From NCBI GenBank assembly GCA_938048455.1, contig CALIUY010000012.1, forward strand, positions 380,489 through 444,488: 64,000 nt of DNA, written 5' to 3'. Numbering within the stretch: position 1 is the stretch's first letter; the number at the start of each line of letters is the position of its first letter. Origin of the DNA: an uncultured Desulfobacterales bacterium (GTDB taxonomy: Bacteria > Desulfobacterota > Desulfobacteria > Desulfobacterales > SpSt-501). Positions 18,777-26,716 of this stretch are shown here, one piece after another. The translations under genes and the position numbers were made by a program. The notes under the pieces were generated by a model. The model saw only the letters and a list, made by a program, of their open reading frames with translations, did no database searches and was not told the origin of the DNA.

Positions 18777-19504
18777 GAAACCTCCCGGGGGCCTCCTTCC
18801 GAGGGACTGTCCGCATCCGATCCGCCGCCGGCGGCCGGCGGATCGATCGGGGCCGGGAACTCCTCCGGACCCGCGGTGCACATGCGCAGGATGGCCGCCG
18901 TCTGGAGGCGGATGTAGTCTTCGATGCGGTAGTGCTTGGCGAGGAACCAGCGGCGGAACGTCCACATGTGCCCGAGGACGACGATGTTGTGGGCGAGGAT
19001 TTCGATCGTCCGCTCGTTCAGGCGCGGCAGCTCGCCCGAGGAGGCCAGGCGGGCGAGGACGCCGACGAGCAGGCCGGTGATGCGCAGCTCGTTTTCGAGC
19101 ACGCGGCGCTGCCACTGGGAGGGCAGGGACTGGGTCTGCTGGTAGATCATCAGGATGAAGTCGCTCATGCGGTGGCAGACGAGAAAGTACTCGCGGATCA
19201 CCTCGGCCAGCGCCTCTTTTCCCCCCGAGGCGTGGTTCATCGCCTGGGCGACGCCCTTTTCCATCTCGCTGTGGATCTGCTCGCAGACGAGATAGAGGAT
19301 GTCCTCCTTGCAGTGAAAATACTCGTAGAGCGAGCCGATGGAGATGTCGGCCGCGCGGGCGATCTGGCGGGTCGTCGTCTTGTGGAAGCCGTTGCGGATG
19401 AAGAGTTGCACGGCGGCGTCGGCGATCTGCCGCCGGCGCCGTTCGACGAGACCCGGATCCTTGACCTGGGTGGGAATGGTCGCCTGGTGGATCTTGGCGG
19501 GCAT
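18773..19504 (-). CDS. TetR-family repressor of the isobutyryl-CoA locus
   Basis: 243 residues. The HTH (about 22-65) contains [21 protein letters not shown], and the C-terminal ligand-binding part is entirely helical. The ATG at 19504 is preferred; an upstream in-frame extension would run through the promoter and operator described here. It is the first gene of the minus-strand operon, overlaps icmF by 4 bp, and faces the enoyl-CoA hydratase gene across a region with two palindromic sites. By analogy with FadR/PsrA-type regulators it probably represses both directions and is released by an acyl-CoA; the ligand is inferred. Confidence 0.9.
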   Translation of the reverse strand: MPAKIHQATIPTQVKDPGLVERRRRQIADAAVQLFIRNGFHKTTTRQIARAADISIGSLYEYFHCKEDILYLVCEQIHSEMEKGVAQAMNHASGGKEALAEVIREYFLVCHRMSDFILMIYQQTQSLPSQWQRRVLENELRITGLLVGVLARLASSGELPRLNERTIEILAHNIVVLGHMWTFRRWFLAKHYRIEDYIRLQTAAILRMCTAGPEEFPAPIDPPAAGGGSDADSPSEGGPREVS

Positions 19505-19550
19505 CTGTCCTCGGCGGGTGGTTTTCTCTGCAGCAGAGCGACTTGCTTTT

Positions 19551-19570
19551 CCGAACGAGCGCTCAATCGC
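19551..19570. promoter_or_regulatory. Degenerate copy of the TetR operator
   Basis: One half (CCGAACGAGC) is identical to the perfect palindrome at 19689-19708; the other half matches GCTC and TCG only. It begins at the predicted start site (about 19571) of the tetR-icmF promoter and would allow autorepression. Confidence 0.6.
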
Positions 19571-19577
19571 CCTTCGA

Positions 19578-19606
19578 CTCTTACATCCCGGTTGAAGCCC
19601 TGTCAA
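19578..19606 (-). promoter_or_regulatory. Promoter of the tetR-icmF operon
   Basis: On the minus strand: a consensus TTGACA (19606-19601), a 17-bp spacer, then TAAGAG (19583-19578). The predicted start, near 19571, lies at the edge of the degenerate operator. The leader to the ATG is about 67 nt. Confidence 0.65.
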
Positions 19607-19655
19607 GAGACGACTTGAGCTCAGCTGGGAGTTGTTCCCTCCCCCCAAACGCCTC

Positions 19656-19685
19656 TTGACAAGCACGACGACTTCTGGTTAGTGC
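19656..19685 (+). promoter_or_regulatory. Promoter of the enoyl-CoA hydratase operon
   Basis: A consensus TTGACA (19656-19661) followed after 17-18 bp by a poor -10 (TTAGTG or TAGTGC). The perfect operator palindrome starts four to five bases downstream and would cover the start site. Confidence 0.5.
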
Positions 19686-19688
19686 ATT

Positions 19689-19708
19689 CCGAACGAGCGC
19701 TCGTTCGG
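19689..19708. promoter_or_regulatory. Perfect 20-bp palindromic operator
   Basis: CCGAACGAGCGCTCGTTCGG is identical to its own reverse complement. It has the size and symmetry expected for a TetR dimer and lies in the divergent region beside the TetR gene. Confidence 0.75.
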
Positions 19709-19798
19709 AGACGATGTTTCGCTACGGGGGCTTGGAGGGAGAGAGGTCGACGAACATCCGACGCCATGAGGGAATCGGCAAAGGGGAGGGGCTTGACC

Positions 19799-20584
19799 AT
19801 GGGAGGAGAGGAGATCCTGCAGGTCGAGGAGGTCGAGGGCATTCGGACACTCACCCTCAACCGGCCGGAGGTCATGAACGCGCTCAATTTCGCCCTGCTT
19901 CATGCGCTCCGGGCTGAGATCGAGGCGGTACGCTTCCGCCGTGACGTGCGTGTGATCCTCGTCACCGGGGCGGGCGACAAGGCCTTCTGCTCGGGGGCGG
20001 ATCTCAAGGAGCGCGCCTCGCTCCCGCCCGAAAAGGTTCGCGAGTACATCTTCACCATCCGCGAACTCTTCACCGCGATCGAGCAGTTGAACAAGCCGGT
20101 GATCGCCGCGGTGAACGGGGTCGCCCTGGGCGGGGGAACCGAGCTGGCGCTCGCCTGCGACATTCGTCTGGCCTCCAAGAACGCCACCCTCGGGCTGACC
20201 GAAACGCGGCTGGCCATCATTCCGGGAGCCGGCGGCACCCAGCGGCTGCCGCGGCTGGTCGGCCGGGGCAAGGCCAAGGAACTCATCTTCACCGGAAGGC
20301 GCGTGGACGCCGCGGAGGCGCTCGCCATCGGGCTCGTCAACCGCGTCTGCGAGCCGGCGGCGCTGCTTGCGGAGTGCCGCGCCATGGCCGCGATGATCTG
20401 CGAAGCCGGGCCGATTGCGATCGAGCAAGCCAAGTACGCGATCAACCACGGCCTGGAGACCGATCTCGCCACGGGGCTGGCGATCGAGTCGAACGCTTAC
20501 TGGGTCTGCATCCCCACCGCAGACCGCCTCGAGGGACTCGCCGCTTTCCGCGAGAAGCGCAAACCCCTCTACAAAGGACAATAG
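19799..20584 (+). CDS. Enoyl-CoA hydratase (crotonase family)
   Basis: 261 residues, the normal crotonase length. The oxyanion-hole and catalytic segments are AFCSGADLKER, NGVALGGGTELALACDIRLAS and GLTETRLAIIPGAGGTQRLPRL, and both catalytic glutamates are present. It hydrates crotonyl-CoA to 3-hydroxybutyryl-CoA. The ATG at 19799 follows AAAGGGGAGGGG; earlier in-frame GTG/ATG codons lie in the operator/leader. It supplies the step missing from the minus-strand operon and is expressed divergently from the same control region. Confidence 0.92.
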   Translation: MGGEEILQVEEVEGIRTLTLNRPEVMNALNFALLHALRAEIEAVRFRRDVRVILVTGAGDKAFCSGADLKERASLPPEKVREYIFTIRELFTAIEQLNKPVIAAVNGVALGGGTELALACDIRLASKNATLGLTETRLAIIPGAGGTQRLPRLVGRGKAKELIFTGRRVDAAEALAIGLVNRVCEPAALLAECRAMAAMICEAGPIAIEQAKYAINHGLETDLATGLAIESNAYWVCIPTADRLEGLAAFREKRKPLYKGQ

Positions 20585-20620
20585 CCGTACCCGAGCCGAC
20601 CCGAGGAAAGGAGACCCCCG

Positions 20621-21787
20621 ATGAACGAGTACGACTACTGGAAGGTCTTTCCCCGCATGCCCCGCAAGGTGACGATCGGCGACATCACCGTGCGCGACGG
20701 ATTCCAGCACCTCGAGAAATTCATCTCCACCCGGGCCAAGATCTTCTACGCCGAGGAGATGATCTTCGCCGGCTGCCGCCATATCGAGGTGACCAACCTC
20801 GGCAACCCTTTCCTCATGCCGCAGTTTCGCGACGCCGAAGAGGTGCTCGCGCACCTGAAGAGCGCGCGCTTCCGCGAGCGGCTCCTCAAACGCGGGATCG
20901 ACCCCGAGGCGATCTGCATCACCGCCGTGACCATCCGCGAGAGCGCGGTCGACCGGGCCGTCGAGCTGCGAAAGCGGGGGGTCGGCCCCGACCGGTGCCT
21001 GATGATGGTCTCGACCGAAGAGGAGCACCACTTCGCCAACTCGGGCTGCACGCTGCCCCAGTACTGGAAGGAAGCCGAACGGGCGACCCGCAAATGCCGC
21101 GACGCCGGCATGCAGATGTGCGGCACGGTGAGCACGATCTGGGGCAGCCCGATCGCCGGGGCGACCGAACTTCAGGATGCGGTCGAATTCACGAAACGCT
21201 GGCTCTCGATCGGCGCAACCGACATCGAGCACGCGGACCACGACGGCAGCGCCTCGGCCCCCGAGGTCTATCGTTACTTCTCGATGATTCTCGACGCCCT
21301 CCCCGACACGCGCCTGCACATCGCCCACTTTCATGAGACCAAGCGCGTGGCTGCGGCCTCGGTGCTCGCCGCGCTCCAGGCGGGGATCACCCATTTCGAG
21401 GCGACGCTCGGCGGCATGGGCGGCCAGCCCGCCAATTTCCTCGACGACTGCCCCGTCCCGGGGACCGGGGAGTATTACTACAAAGATCCGCGCTACGTCG
21501 GGCTCGTCTGCCTCGAGGACCTCCTCGTCCAGATCGACGAGATGGGCATCGAACACGGCTACGACGTCGACCGCGTCCTGTGGCTCGGCCGCCAGATGGA
21601 GCGCACCGTCGGCCACCGGCTGCGAAGCGAGGCGGTCGTCAACGGCCGCACGCAGAAGGCGGGGCATCCTCAGTTCTCGCGGCCCGGCCTGAAAAAGCTC
21701 AAGGAAAAACTGGGCGAAAATCCCGGCCAGAAATTCCCCGCCGACTGGAGCGAGACGGTCGTTCTGCCGCCGGGGACGGTTCGGTGA
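20621..21787 (+). CDS. HMG-CoA lyase-like DRE-TIM metallolyase
   Basis: 388 residues. The family start is VTIGDITVRDGFQ (catalytic Arg25, metal ligand Asp26), and the metal-binding H-x-H lies in HIAHFHETKR (236/238). True HMG-CoA lyases have G-L-G-G-C-P with a mobile catalytic cysteine; here the motif is GGMGGQP with Gln269. The C-terminal 110 residues extend beyond the barrel. It therefore belongs to the pyruvate carboxyltransferase/HMG-CoA lyase fold, but the reaction is uncertain. It is 36 bp after the hydratase, with an AAAGGAG site, and ends 40 bp before the DUF6125-like gene. Confidence 0.75.
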   Translation: MNEYDYWKVFPRMPRKVTIGDITVRDGFQHLEKFISTRAKIFYAEEMIFAGCRHIEVTNLGNPFLMPQFRDAEEVLAHLKSARFRERLLKRGIDPEAICITAVTIRESAVDRAVELRKRGVGPDRCLMMVSTEEEHHFANSGCTLPQYWKEAERATRKCRDAGMQMCGTVSTIWGSPIAGATELQDAVEFTKRWLSIGATDIEHADHDGSASAPEVYRYFSMILDALPDTRLHIAHFHETKRVAAASVLAALQAGITHFEATLGGMGGQPANFLDDCPVPGTGEYYYKDPRYVGLVCLEDLLVQIDEMGIEHGYDVDRVLWLGRQMERTVGHRLRSEAVVNGRTQKAGHPQFSRPGLKKLKEKLGENPGQKFPADWSETVVLPPGTVR

Positions 21788-21827
21788 AGGCGAAACGAAC
21801 TTCGAAGGAAAAGAAAGGAGCCGCTCG

Positions 21828-22616
21828 TTGAACGAACCGAAGGAGGCAAAGGAGGCCGGGCTGCGGCAAACCGCGGCCCGGACCGCAGAGAGCGCCGAGC
21901 GAACCGCCCGGGTGCGCTTTCTGCTCGATGTGATCCACCGCGCGGCCCTGCACCACGGGCTCTGGTTCACCGAAGTGCGCCATCAGCTCGGCCTGCGGGG
22001 GGCGCTCGAGACCCTCGATGCGGCCTGGAAGAGAAGCCTCGACCTCCAGCTGCACCGGCTCGCCCGCCTCCTCGGCTTCGAGCTGCAGGAAGGGCTGCCG
22101 CGGCCGCTGCTCGAGATGGAGGATGCCGCCTTCGATCAGCTCCTGGAGGGGCTCTGTGCGAACTGGCTCGCCGGCGACGGAGTCTGGTTCCAGGCGGTCG
22201 AGTTCGCCCACGGGATGAACGATGCCAAGCGCTGCAACGACTCGGTCTGGGCCCAGTTCGCGCCGCTGGAGGCCTGGTCGATCAAGCGCCTGCTCGGCCT
22301 CCCGGAGCGGCCCGGGCTCGAGGGCCTCAAGCAGGCCCTCGCCTGGCGCATCTACGCCCGCATCAACGTCCAGTCCTGCTCCCAGGAGGGCCCGAACCGC
22401 CTCGTCTTCCGAATGGAAGAATGCCGCGTCCAATCCGCCCGCAAGCGCAAAGGACTGCCCGACTATCCCTGCAAGTCGGCGGGACTGGTCGAGTACACTT
22501 ACTTCGCCCGCGCGATCGACGAGCGCATCGTGACCGAATGCATCGGCTGCCCCCCCGACCCCCACCCCGGGGGTTGGTACTGCGCCTGGCGCTTTACTCT
22601 GTCCGAAGGGGGCTGA
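21828..22616 (+). CDS. DUF6125-like conserved protein
   Basis: 262 residues, soluble, with no signal peptide. The N-terminal part is helical. The C-terminal part is cysteine- and aromatic-rich (MEECRVQSARKRKGLPDYPC, then ECIGCPPDPHPGGWYCAWRF), a pattern I associate with DUF6125 or the L-2-amino-thiazoline-carboxylate-hydrolase-like group. The TTG start is favoured by AAAGGAG six bases upstream. It is probably co-transcribed with the hydratase and lyase-like genes. Its function is unknown; the conserved cysteines could bind a metal or be catalytic. Confidence 0.7.
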   Translation: MNEPKEAKEAGLRQTAARTAESAERTARVRFLLDVIHRAALHHGLWFTEVRHQLGLRGALETLDAAWKRSLDLQLHRLARLLGFELQEGLPRPLLEMEDAAFDQLLEGLCANWLAGDGVWFQAVEFAHGMNDAKRCNDSVWAQFAPLEAWSIKRLLGLPERPGLEGLKQALAWRIYARINVQSCSQEGPNRLVFRMEECRVQSARKRKGLPDYPCKSAGLVEYTYFARAIDERIVTECIGCPPDPHPGGWYCAWRFTLSEGG

Positions 22617-22668
22617 CCCGGCGGTTGGCAACCGGAGATGTTCGGGGGAAAAACCCGCGTCCCCCCCC

Positions 22669-22694
22669 AAAAAAGCCCCGCCGAGTGGCGGGGC
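22669..22694 (-). terminator. Intrinsic terminator of the secreted-protein gene
   Basis: GCCCCGCC (22675-22682) pairs with GGCGGGGC (22687-22694) around GAGT. On the minus strand the stem is followed by T6 (22674-22669), 25 bp after the stop codon at 22720. Confidence 0.8.
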
Positions 22695-22719
22695 CGAACT
22701 CGGGGGGAAACGGCCGGCT

Positions 22720-23142
22720 TCAGCGGCCGGACTTCCACTGGAAGAGCGACATCACCGGCTCGGCGCCGACCTGGATGCGGCGCTTCTGCTCCTTGCCCTG
22801 GAACACCGCCGCCACCTCGTAGCTCCCGGCCGGGAGGTTGGCGTACAGCCAGGGCCCCTGGGTCGTCGTCTCGAGCACCGCCTTGCCCTTCGCGTCGGTG
22901 ATGCGCACGGCGACCGCGGAGAGGTATTTGCCCGTGCCGTCGGCGAAGACCAGATGGGTGTTGAACGCCTTGGCGTGTTGTTTCATGGCCTCCCGCTCGT
23001 CTTTTCCCACCCCGCCGGAGAGGAACTCCACGCCGTGGGCCGTTTTCTGCTTGGCCAGGATCGCCGATGCGGTCGCCGGAACGGCGGTGAGAAGAAGCAG
23101 CACCACGGCAGCAGCGCTGATGACAGCCATCCATCGTCGCAT
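22720..23142 (-). CDS. Small secreted carboxypeptidase-regulatory-like domain protein
   Basis: 140 residues. A Sec signal peptide (basic MRRW start, long hydrophobic core, cleavage near A-T-A-S-A) is followed by a beta-rich module. SAVAVRITDAKGKAVLETTTQGPWLYANLPAGSYEVAAVFQG, read in pieces, has the rhythm of carboxypeptidase-regulatory-like or transthyretin-like domains. The ATG at 23142 follows GGAAAGGAGGGAG. It is a single-gene unit with its own promoter and terminator and probably acts in the periplasm. The role is unknown. Confidence 0.8.
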   Translation of the reverse strand: MRRWMAVISAAAVVLLLLTAVPATASAILAKQKTAHGVEFLSGGVGKDEREAMKQHAKAFNTHLVFADGTGKYLSAVAVRITDAKGKAVLETTTQGPWLYANLPAGSYEVAAVFQGKEQKRRIQVGAEPVMSLFQWKSGR

Positions 23143-23243
23143 CGCAACTCCCTCCTTTCCTCGGTTCAAAGAAACGATCCTCCACCGCCGGGGGATCCGG
23201 CGTGTGGGAACCGGGTACAGGCGGATTTTTCGGGATTAAAAGA

Positions 23244-23271
23244 ATACTAAGGCGCATCCGCTTGTTGTCAA
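23244..23271 (-). promoter_or_regulatory. Strong promoter of the secreted-protein gene
   Basis: On the minus strand: TTGACA (23271-23266), a 16-bp spacer, then TAGTAT (23249-23244). This gives a leader of roughly 95 nt before the ATG at 23142. Confidence 0.65.
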
Positions 23272-23291
23272 GGCGCGAGACCTCTCCACCC

Positions 23292-23327
23292 GGAAATTTC
23301 CCGGACGCTTGACGGCCGCGGGCCGTC
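23292..23327. promoter_or_regulatory. Two palindromes upstream of the phosphofructokinase genes
   Basis: GGAAATTTCC (23292-23301) is a perfect palindrome. GACGGCC-GCG-GGCCGTC (23311-23327) has seven-base perfect arms. The second overlaps TTGACG (23309-23314), which is followed 17 bp later by a weak TTGAAG (23332-23337). The arrangement looks like a regulated promoter for the two kinases. Confidence 0.4.
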
Positions 23328-23373
23328 GTGGTTGAAGGAAATTACCCCTCCCAGGGCGCAAGGAGGATTCAGG

Positions 23374-24663
23374 ATGGATCTCCACCCCGAGGATCTCCGC
23401 GTCGAGCGGCTCGGCCCCTGCCGCATCGACTCGCCGGTGACCGGAGTCCAGTTCGTCACCGAGCGCGATCAGGTGGTGTTCAGCCCGGTACCGGAGGACA
23501 TCCAGGGCCAACTGGCTTCCTTCGGCGTCCCGCTTGCTTTCGAGAAGGCCGGTCCCCGGCGCCGAATCTACTTCGACCCCTCCAAGCTCAAATGCGGCAT
23601 CGTCACCTGCGGCGGGCTCTGCCCCGGGTTAAACGACGTCATTCGGGCCGTGGTGTTGAGCCTCTACCACAACTACGGGGTGAAAACCGTCTTCGGTTTT
23701 CCTTACGGCTACGAGGGGCTGACCTGCCGCCACGGCCATGTTCCGCTCGAGCTCACCCCGGCGGCGGTGAGCCGGATCCACGAATACGGGGGCACCGTGC
23801 TCGGCTCCTCGCGCGGCCCCCAGGACGTGGAGGAGATGGTCGACACGCTCGACCGCATGAACATCGGGATTCTCTTCACGGTGGGCGGCGACGGGACGCT
23901 TCGCGGCGCGCAGGCGATCGCCGGCGAAATCCGCAAGCGGGGATTGAAGATCGCCGTGGTCGGAATCCCCAAGACGATCGACAACGACATCTCCTACGTC
24001 GAGCGTTCCTTCGGCTTCGAAACGGCCGTTTCCCGCGCCGTGAGCGTGATCGACGCCGCCCACAGCGAGGCCAAGGGCGCCCGCAACGGTGTGGGGCTGG
24101 TCAAGCTCATGGGGCGGGAGTCCGGCTTCATCGCCGTCTTCGCCACCCTGGCCCGGAGCGACGTCAATTTCTGCCTCATCCCCGAGGTCCCCTTCCGCAT
24201 CGAGGCGCTCTGCCGCGCGCTCGAGCGACGGCTCGAGCTAAGCGGGCATGCCGTGGTCGTGGTCGCCGAGGGGGCGGGGCGGGAGTTCACCGGGGACACC
24301 GGCGAGCGCGACGCTTCGGGAAACGTGAAGATGCGCGACATCGGCCCCTTCCTGCGCGACCGCATCCAGGAATACTTCCGCGATCGCGGCCGCGAGCTCA
24401 ATCTCAAGTACATCGACCCGAGTTACGCCATCCGCGGGGTCCCGGCGAATCCGCACGACTCGGCCTTCTGCCTCCTTCTCGGTCAGAACGCCGTGCACGC
24501 GGGGCTGGCCGGCTATACGAATCTCGTGGTCGGCTACTGGCTGCGGACCTTCACCCTGGTGCCGATTCCCCTGGCGGTGTCGGCGCGCAAAACGGTCGAT
24601 CCCGACAGCTGGATCTGGAGCAGTGTGCTGACGAGCACGGGTCAGCCGCGGGAGCTGGTCTGA
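23374..24663 (+). CDS. 6-phosphofructokinase, long ATP-type with Lys motif
   Basis: 429 residues, with about 70 residues before the first PFK strand (CGIVTCGGLCPGLNDVIR). The nucleotide motif is GGDGT (171-175), which favours ATP over PPi (PPi enzymes have GGDD). PKTIDND (199-205) carries the lysine seen in PPi and plant/protist-like ATP enzymes instead of the glycine of E. coli PfkA. The enzyme phosphorylates fructose 6-phosphate, probably without classical allostery. The ATG at 23374 has AAGGAGGA upstream. A second PFK follows after 20 bp. Confidence 0.88.
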   Translation: MDLHPEDLRVERLGPCRIDSPVTGVQFVTERDQVVFSPVPEDIQGQLASFGVPLAFEKAGPRRRIYFDPSKLKCGIVTCGGLCPGLNDVIRAVVLSLYHNYGVKTVFGFPYGYEGLTCRHGHVPLELTPAAVSRIHEYGGTVLGSSRGPQDVEEMVDTLDRMNIGILFTVGGDGTLRGAQAIAGEIRKRGLKIAVVGIPKTIDNDISYVERSFGFETAVSRAVSVIDAAHSEAKGARNGVGLVKLMGRESGFIAVFATLARSDVNFCLIPEVPFRIEALCRALERRLELSGHAVVVVAEGAGREFTGDTGERDASGNVKMRDIGPFLRDRIQEYFRDRGRELNLKYIDPSYAIRGVPANPHDSAFCLLLGQNAVHAGLAGYTNLVVGYWLRTFTLVPIPLAVSARKTVDPDSWIWSSVLTSTGQPRELV

Positions 24664-24683
24664 ACCGCAAGGAGGAGGCCGCC

Positions 24684-25787
24684 GTGAGCATCCGCAGGAT
24701 CGCCGTTTCGACCGGCGGCGGGGACGCCCCGGGGCTGAACGCCGTCATCCGCGCCGTCGTGCTCTCCGCCCTGCGCCGGGGGTGGCGCTGCGTGGGCATC
24801 CGCGACGGTTACAACGGCCTGCTCGACCCGCGGGGTTACCCCCACGGGGGCCTGGTCGCCCTCGAGCGCGATTCCGTGCGCGGGCTCACCCATCTCGGCG
24901 GTACGATCCTCGGGACGACGAACCGGGGCAACCCCCTGCGTTACCCCACGCCCGCCCCCGAGGGGCGCACGGTCGAGACCGACCGCACCGACGAGCTCGT
25001 CGCCCGCTTCCGCGAGGAGGGACTCGATGCGCTCGTCGCCGTCGGCGGGGACGGCTCGCTCGCGATCGCCCATGCGCTCGCGCGCCAAGGGCTTCCGGTC
25101 GTGGGGGTTCCGAAAACGATCGACAACGATCTCGACCAGACGGTCGTCACCTTCGGCTTCGACACCGCCGTCGAATTCGCCACCGAGTGCATCGATCGCC
25201 TTCACTCCACCGCCGAGTCGCACCAGCGGGTGCTGGTGATCGAGGTCATGGGGCGCTACGCGGGCTGGATCGCGCTGCACGCCGGGGTTGCGGCCTCGGC
25301 GGACGCGATCCTCATCCCGGAGATCCCCTATGCGATCGAGCGCGTGGCGGAGAAGATCGCCGAGCGGGAGCGGAACGGACGGCATTTTTCGATCGTGGTC
25401 GTGGCCGAGGGGGCCCGGCCCCGGGGCGGCGGCCTCACCGTGCAGGAAGCCGCCGCCGCCGGGCGTGCCGAGCGTTTGGGCGGGGTGGGCGAAAAGGTGG
25501 CGGCGGAGCTGTCGCGCTTGACGGGCAAGGAGTCCCGGACGGTGGTCCTGGGACACCTGCTGCGGGGCGGAAGGCCCACGGCGAACGACCGGCTGATCGC
25601 TCTGCGCTTCGGCGCCGCGGCCGTGCGGGCGCTCGCCGAGGGGCATAGCGGGGTCATGGTCGCCCTCAATCCTCCGGAGGTGCTCTATGTGCCGCTTTCC
25701 GCCGGGATCCGCCGCATGAAGTGCGTTCCCGTGGAGGGCGACACCGTCCGCACCGCGCGCGATCTCGGCATCAGCTTCGGCGACTGA
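24684..25787 (+). CDS. 6-phosphofructokinase, second copy
   Basis: 367 residues; the GTG start has AAGGAGGAGG upstream. It opens directly with the PFK fold (RRIAVSTGGGDAPGLNAVIR). GGDGS (121-125) predicts ATP use and PKTIDND (143-149) again has the lysine. VMGRYAGWIALHAG and LGHLLRGGRPTANDR are family signatures. It is shorter at the N-terminus than its neighbour and clearly a paralogue of a different subgroup rather than a recent duplication. The two kinases form one transcription unit. Confidence 0.9.
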   Translation: MSIRRIAVSTGGGDAPGLNAVIRAVVLSALRRGWRCVGIRDGYNGLLDPRGYPHGGLVALERDSVRGLTHLGGTILGTTNRGNPLRYPTPAPEGRTVETDRTDELVARFREEGLDALVAVGGDGSLAIAHALARQGLPVVGVPKTIDNDLDQTVVTFGFDTAVEFATECIDRLHSTAESHQRVLVIEVMGRYAGWIALHAGVAASADAILIPEIPYAIERVAEKIAERERNGRHFSIVVVAEGARPRGGGLTVQEAAAAGRAERLGGVGEKVAAELSRLTGKESRTVVLGHLLRGGRPTANDRLIALRFGAAAVRALAEGHSGVMVALNPPEVLYVPLSAGIRRMKCVPVEGDTVRTARDLGISFGD

Positions 25788-25876
25788 GCCCTTTCCCCCT
25801 CAAGTCCGGGCCCTCGCCGGCCGATGAAAGGAAAGGATGCGCCCCACCGCGCCTTTCCGGAGGGACCCGCCCCCCC

Positions 25877-26716
25877 ATGGACGAAAAGAAACTTGAGGAC
25901 ATCGTCGGCCGGATCCGCTCCGTGCCCGCGATGCCGGCCACGGCGGCGCGGCTGCTTCCGCTGCTCTCCGACCCCGCGGCGGACACGCGCCGAATCGAGG
26001 ACGTCCTGCGCTACGACCCGGGACTGACGGCCGATCTGCTCAAGATCGCGAACTCGGCCTATTTCGGCTTGCCCACGCGCGTCGGCTCCGTGCGGCAGGC
26101 GGTCATGCTGCTCGGCTGGAAGCGGCTTCTGCAGCTCGTGATGACCCTGAGCCTGAGCGGTCTGATGAAGCAGCCGCTTCCCGGCTACGATCTTCCCCGC
26201 GGGGCGCTCTGGCGCCATTCGGTGGCCGTGTCGGTCGCCGCCGACCGGCTGATCGCCCGGCTGAAGATCCCCGACGGGGACGCGGTCTTCACCGCGGCCC
26301 TGCTGCACGACGTAGGCAAGATCGTTCTCGCCCACTTCGTCCGCGAGGAACTCGGGCGTATCGAGGCCCTGGTGGCGAAAGGCCTCTCCTTCGATGTCGC
26401 CGAGACCGTCGCCCTCGGGGTCAACCACGCGGGGATCGGGGGGAAGCTGCTCGAGGCCTGGTCGCTCCCGCCGCGGCTCGTGGAGGCGGTCCGGCTGCAC
26501 CACGACCCGGAGGGCTGCGTCCGCGACTGCCCGGTCAGCGACGTCGTCCACGTGGCCAACGCCATCGGCGGGCGGCTCGATCTCCCGGGACGCGGCGGGG
26601 CCGCGCCGGAGCCCTCCCCCGAGGTCCTCGACCGGCTGGGGCTGGAGGAGAAGGATCTCGAGGAGATGACGCTCAGCACGCGCCGGGAGCTCGAGCGGCT
26701 CTCCGAGGTCCTGTAG
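25877..26716 (+). CDS. HDOD-domain signalling protein
   Basis: 279 residues. The HDOD module spans about 10-215, with RIRSVPAMPATAARLLPLLSDP at the start, a central LLHDVGKI and VNHAGIGGKLLEAWSLP near the end. Such proteins lack obvious catalysis and act in signalling or stress control, often with c-di-GMP or two-component partners. The ATG at 25877 follows a C7 run and lacks a strong Shine-Dalgarno. Its last 44 bp overlap the convergent radical SAM gene. Confidence 0.87.
   Translation: MDEKKLEDIVGRIRSVPAMPATAARLLPLLSDPAADTRRIEDVLRYDPGLTADLLKIANSAYFGLPTRVGSVRQAVMLLGWKRLLQLVMTLSLSGLMKQPLPGYDLPRGALWRHSVAVSVAADRLIARLKIPDGDAVFTAALLHDVGKIVLAHFVREELGRIEALVAKGLSFDVAETVALGVNHAGIGGKLLEAWSLPPRLVEAVRLHHDPEGCVRDCPVSDVVHVANAIGGRLDLPGRGGAAPEPSPEVLDRLGLEEKDLEEMTLSTRRELERLSEVL

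Noticed and set aside
13842..18917. Open frame of 1691 codons opposite icmF and thiolase
   Set aside because: Product is low-complexity Arg/Gly/Asp/His-rich, overlaps five convincing genes antisense and follows from GC-rich third codon positions; no homology motif.
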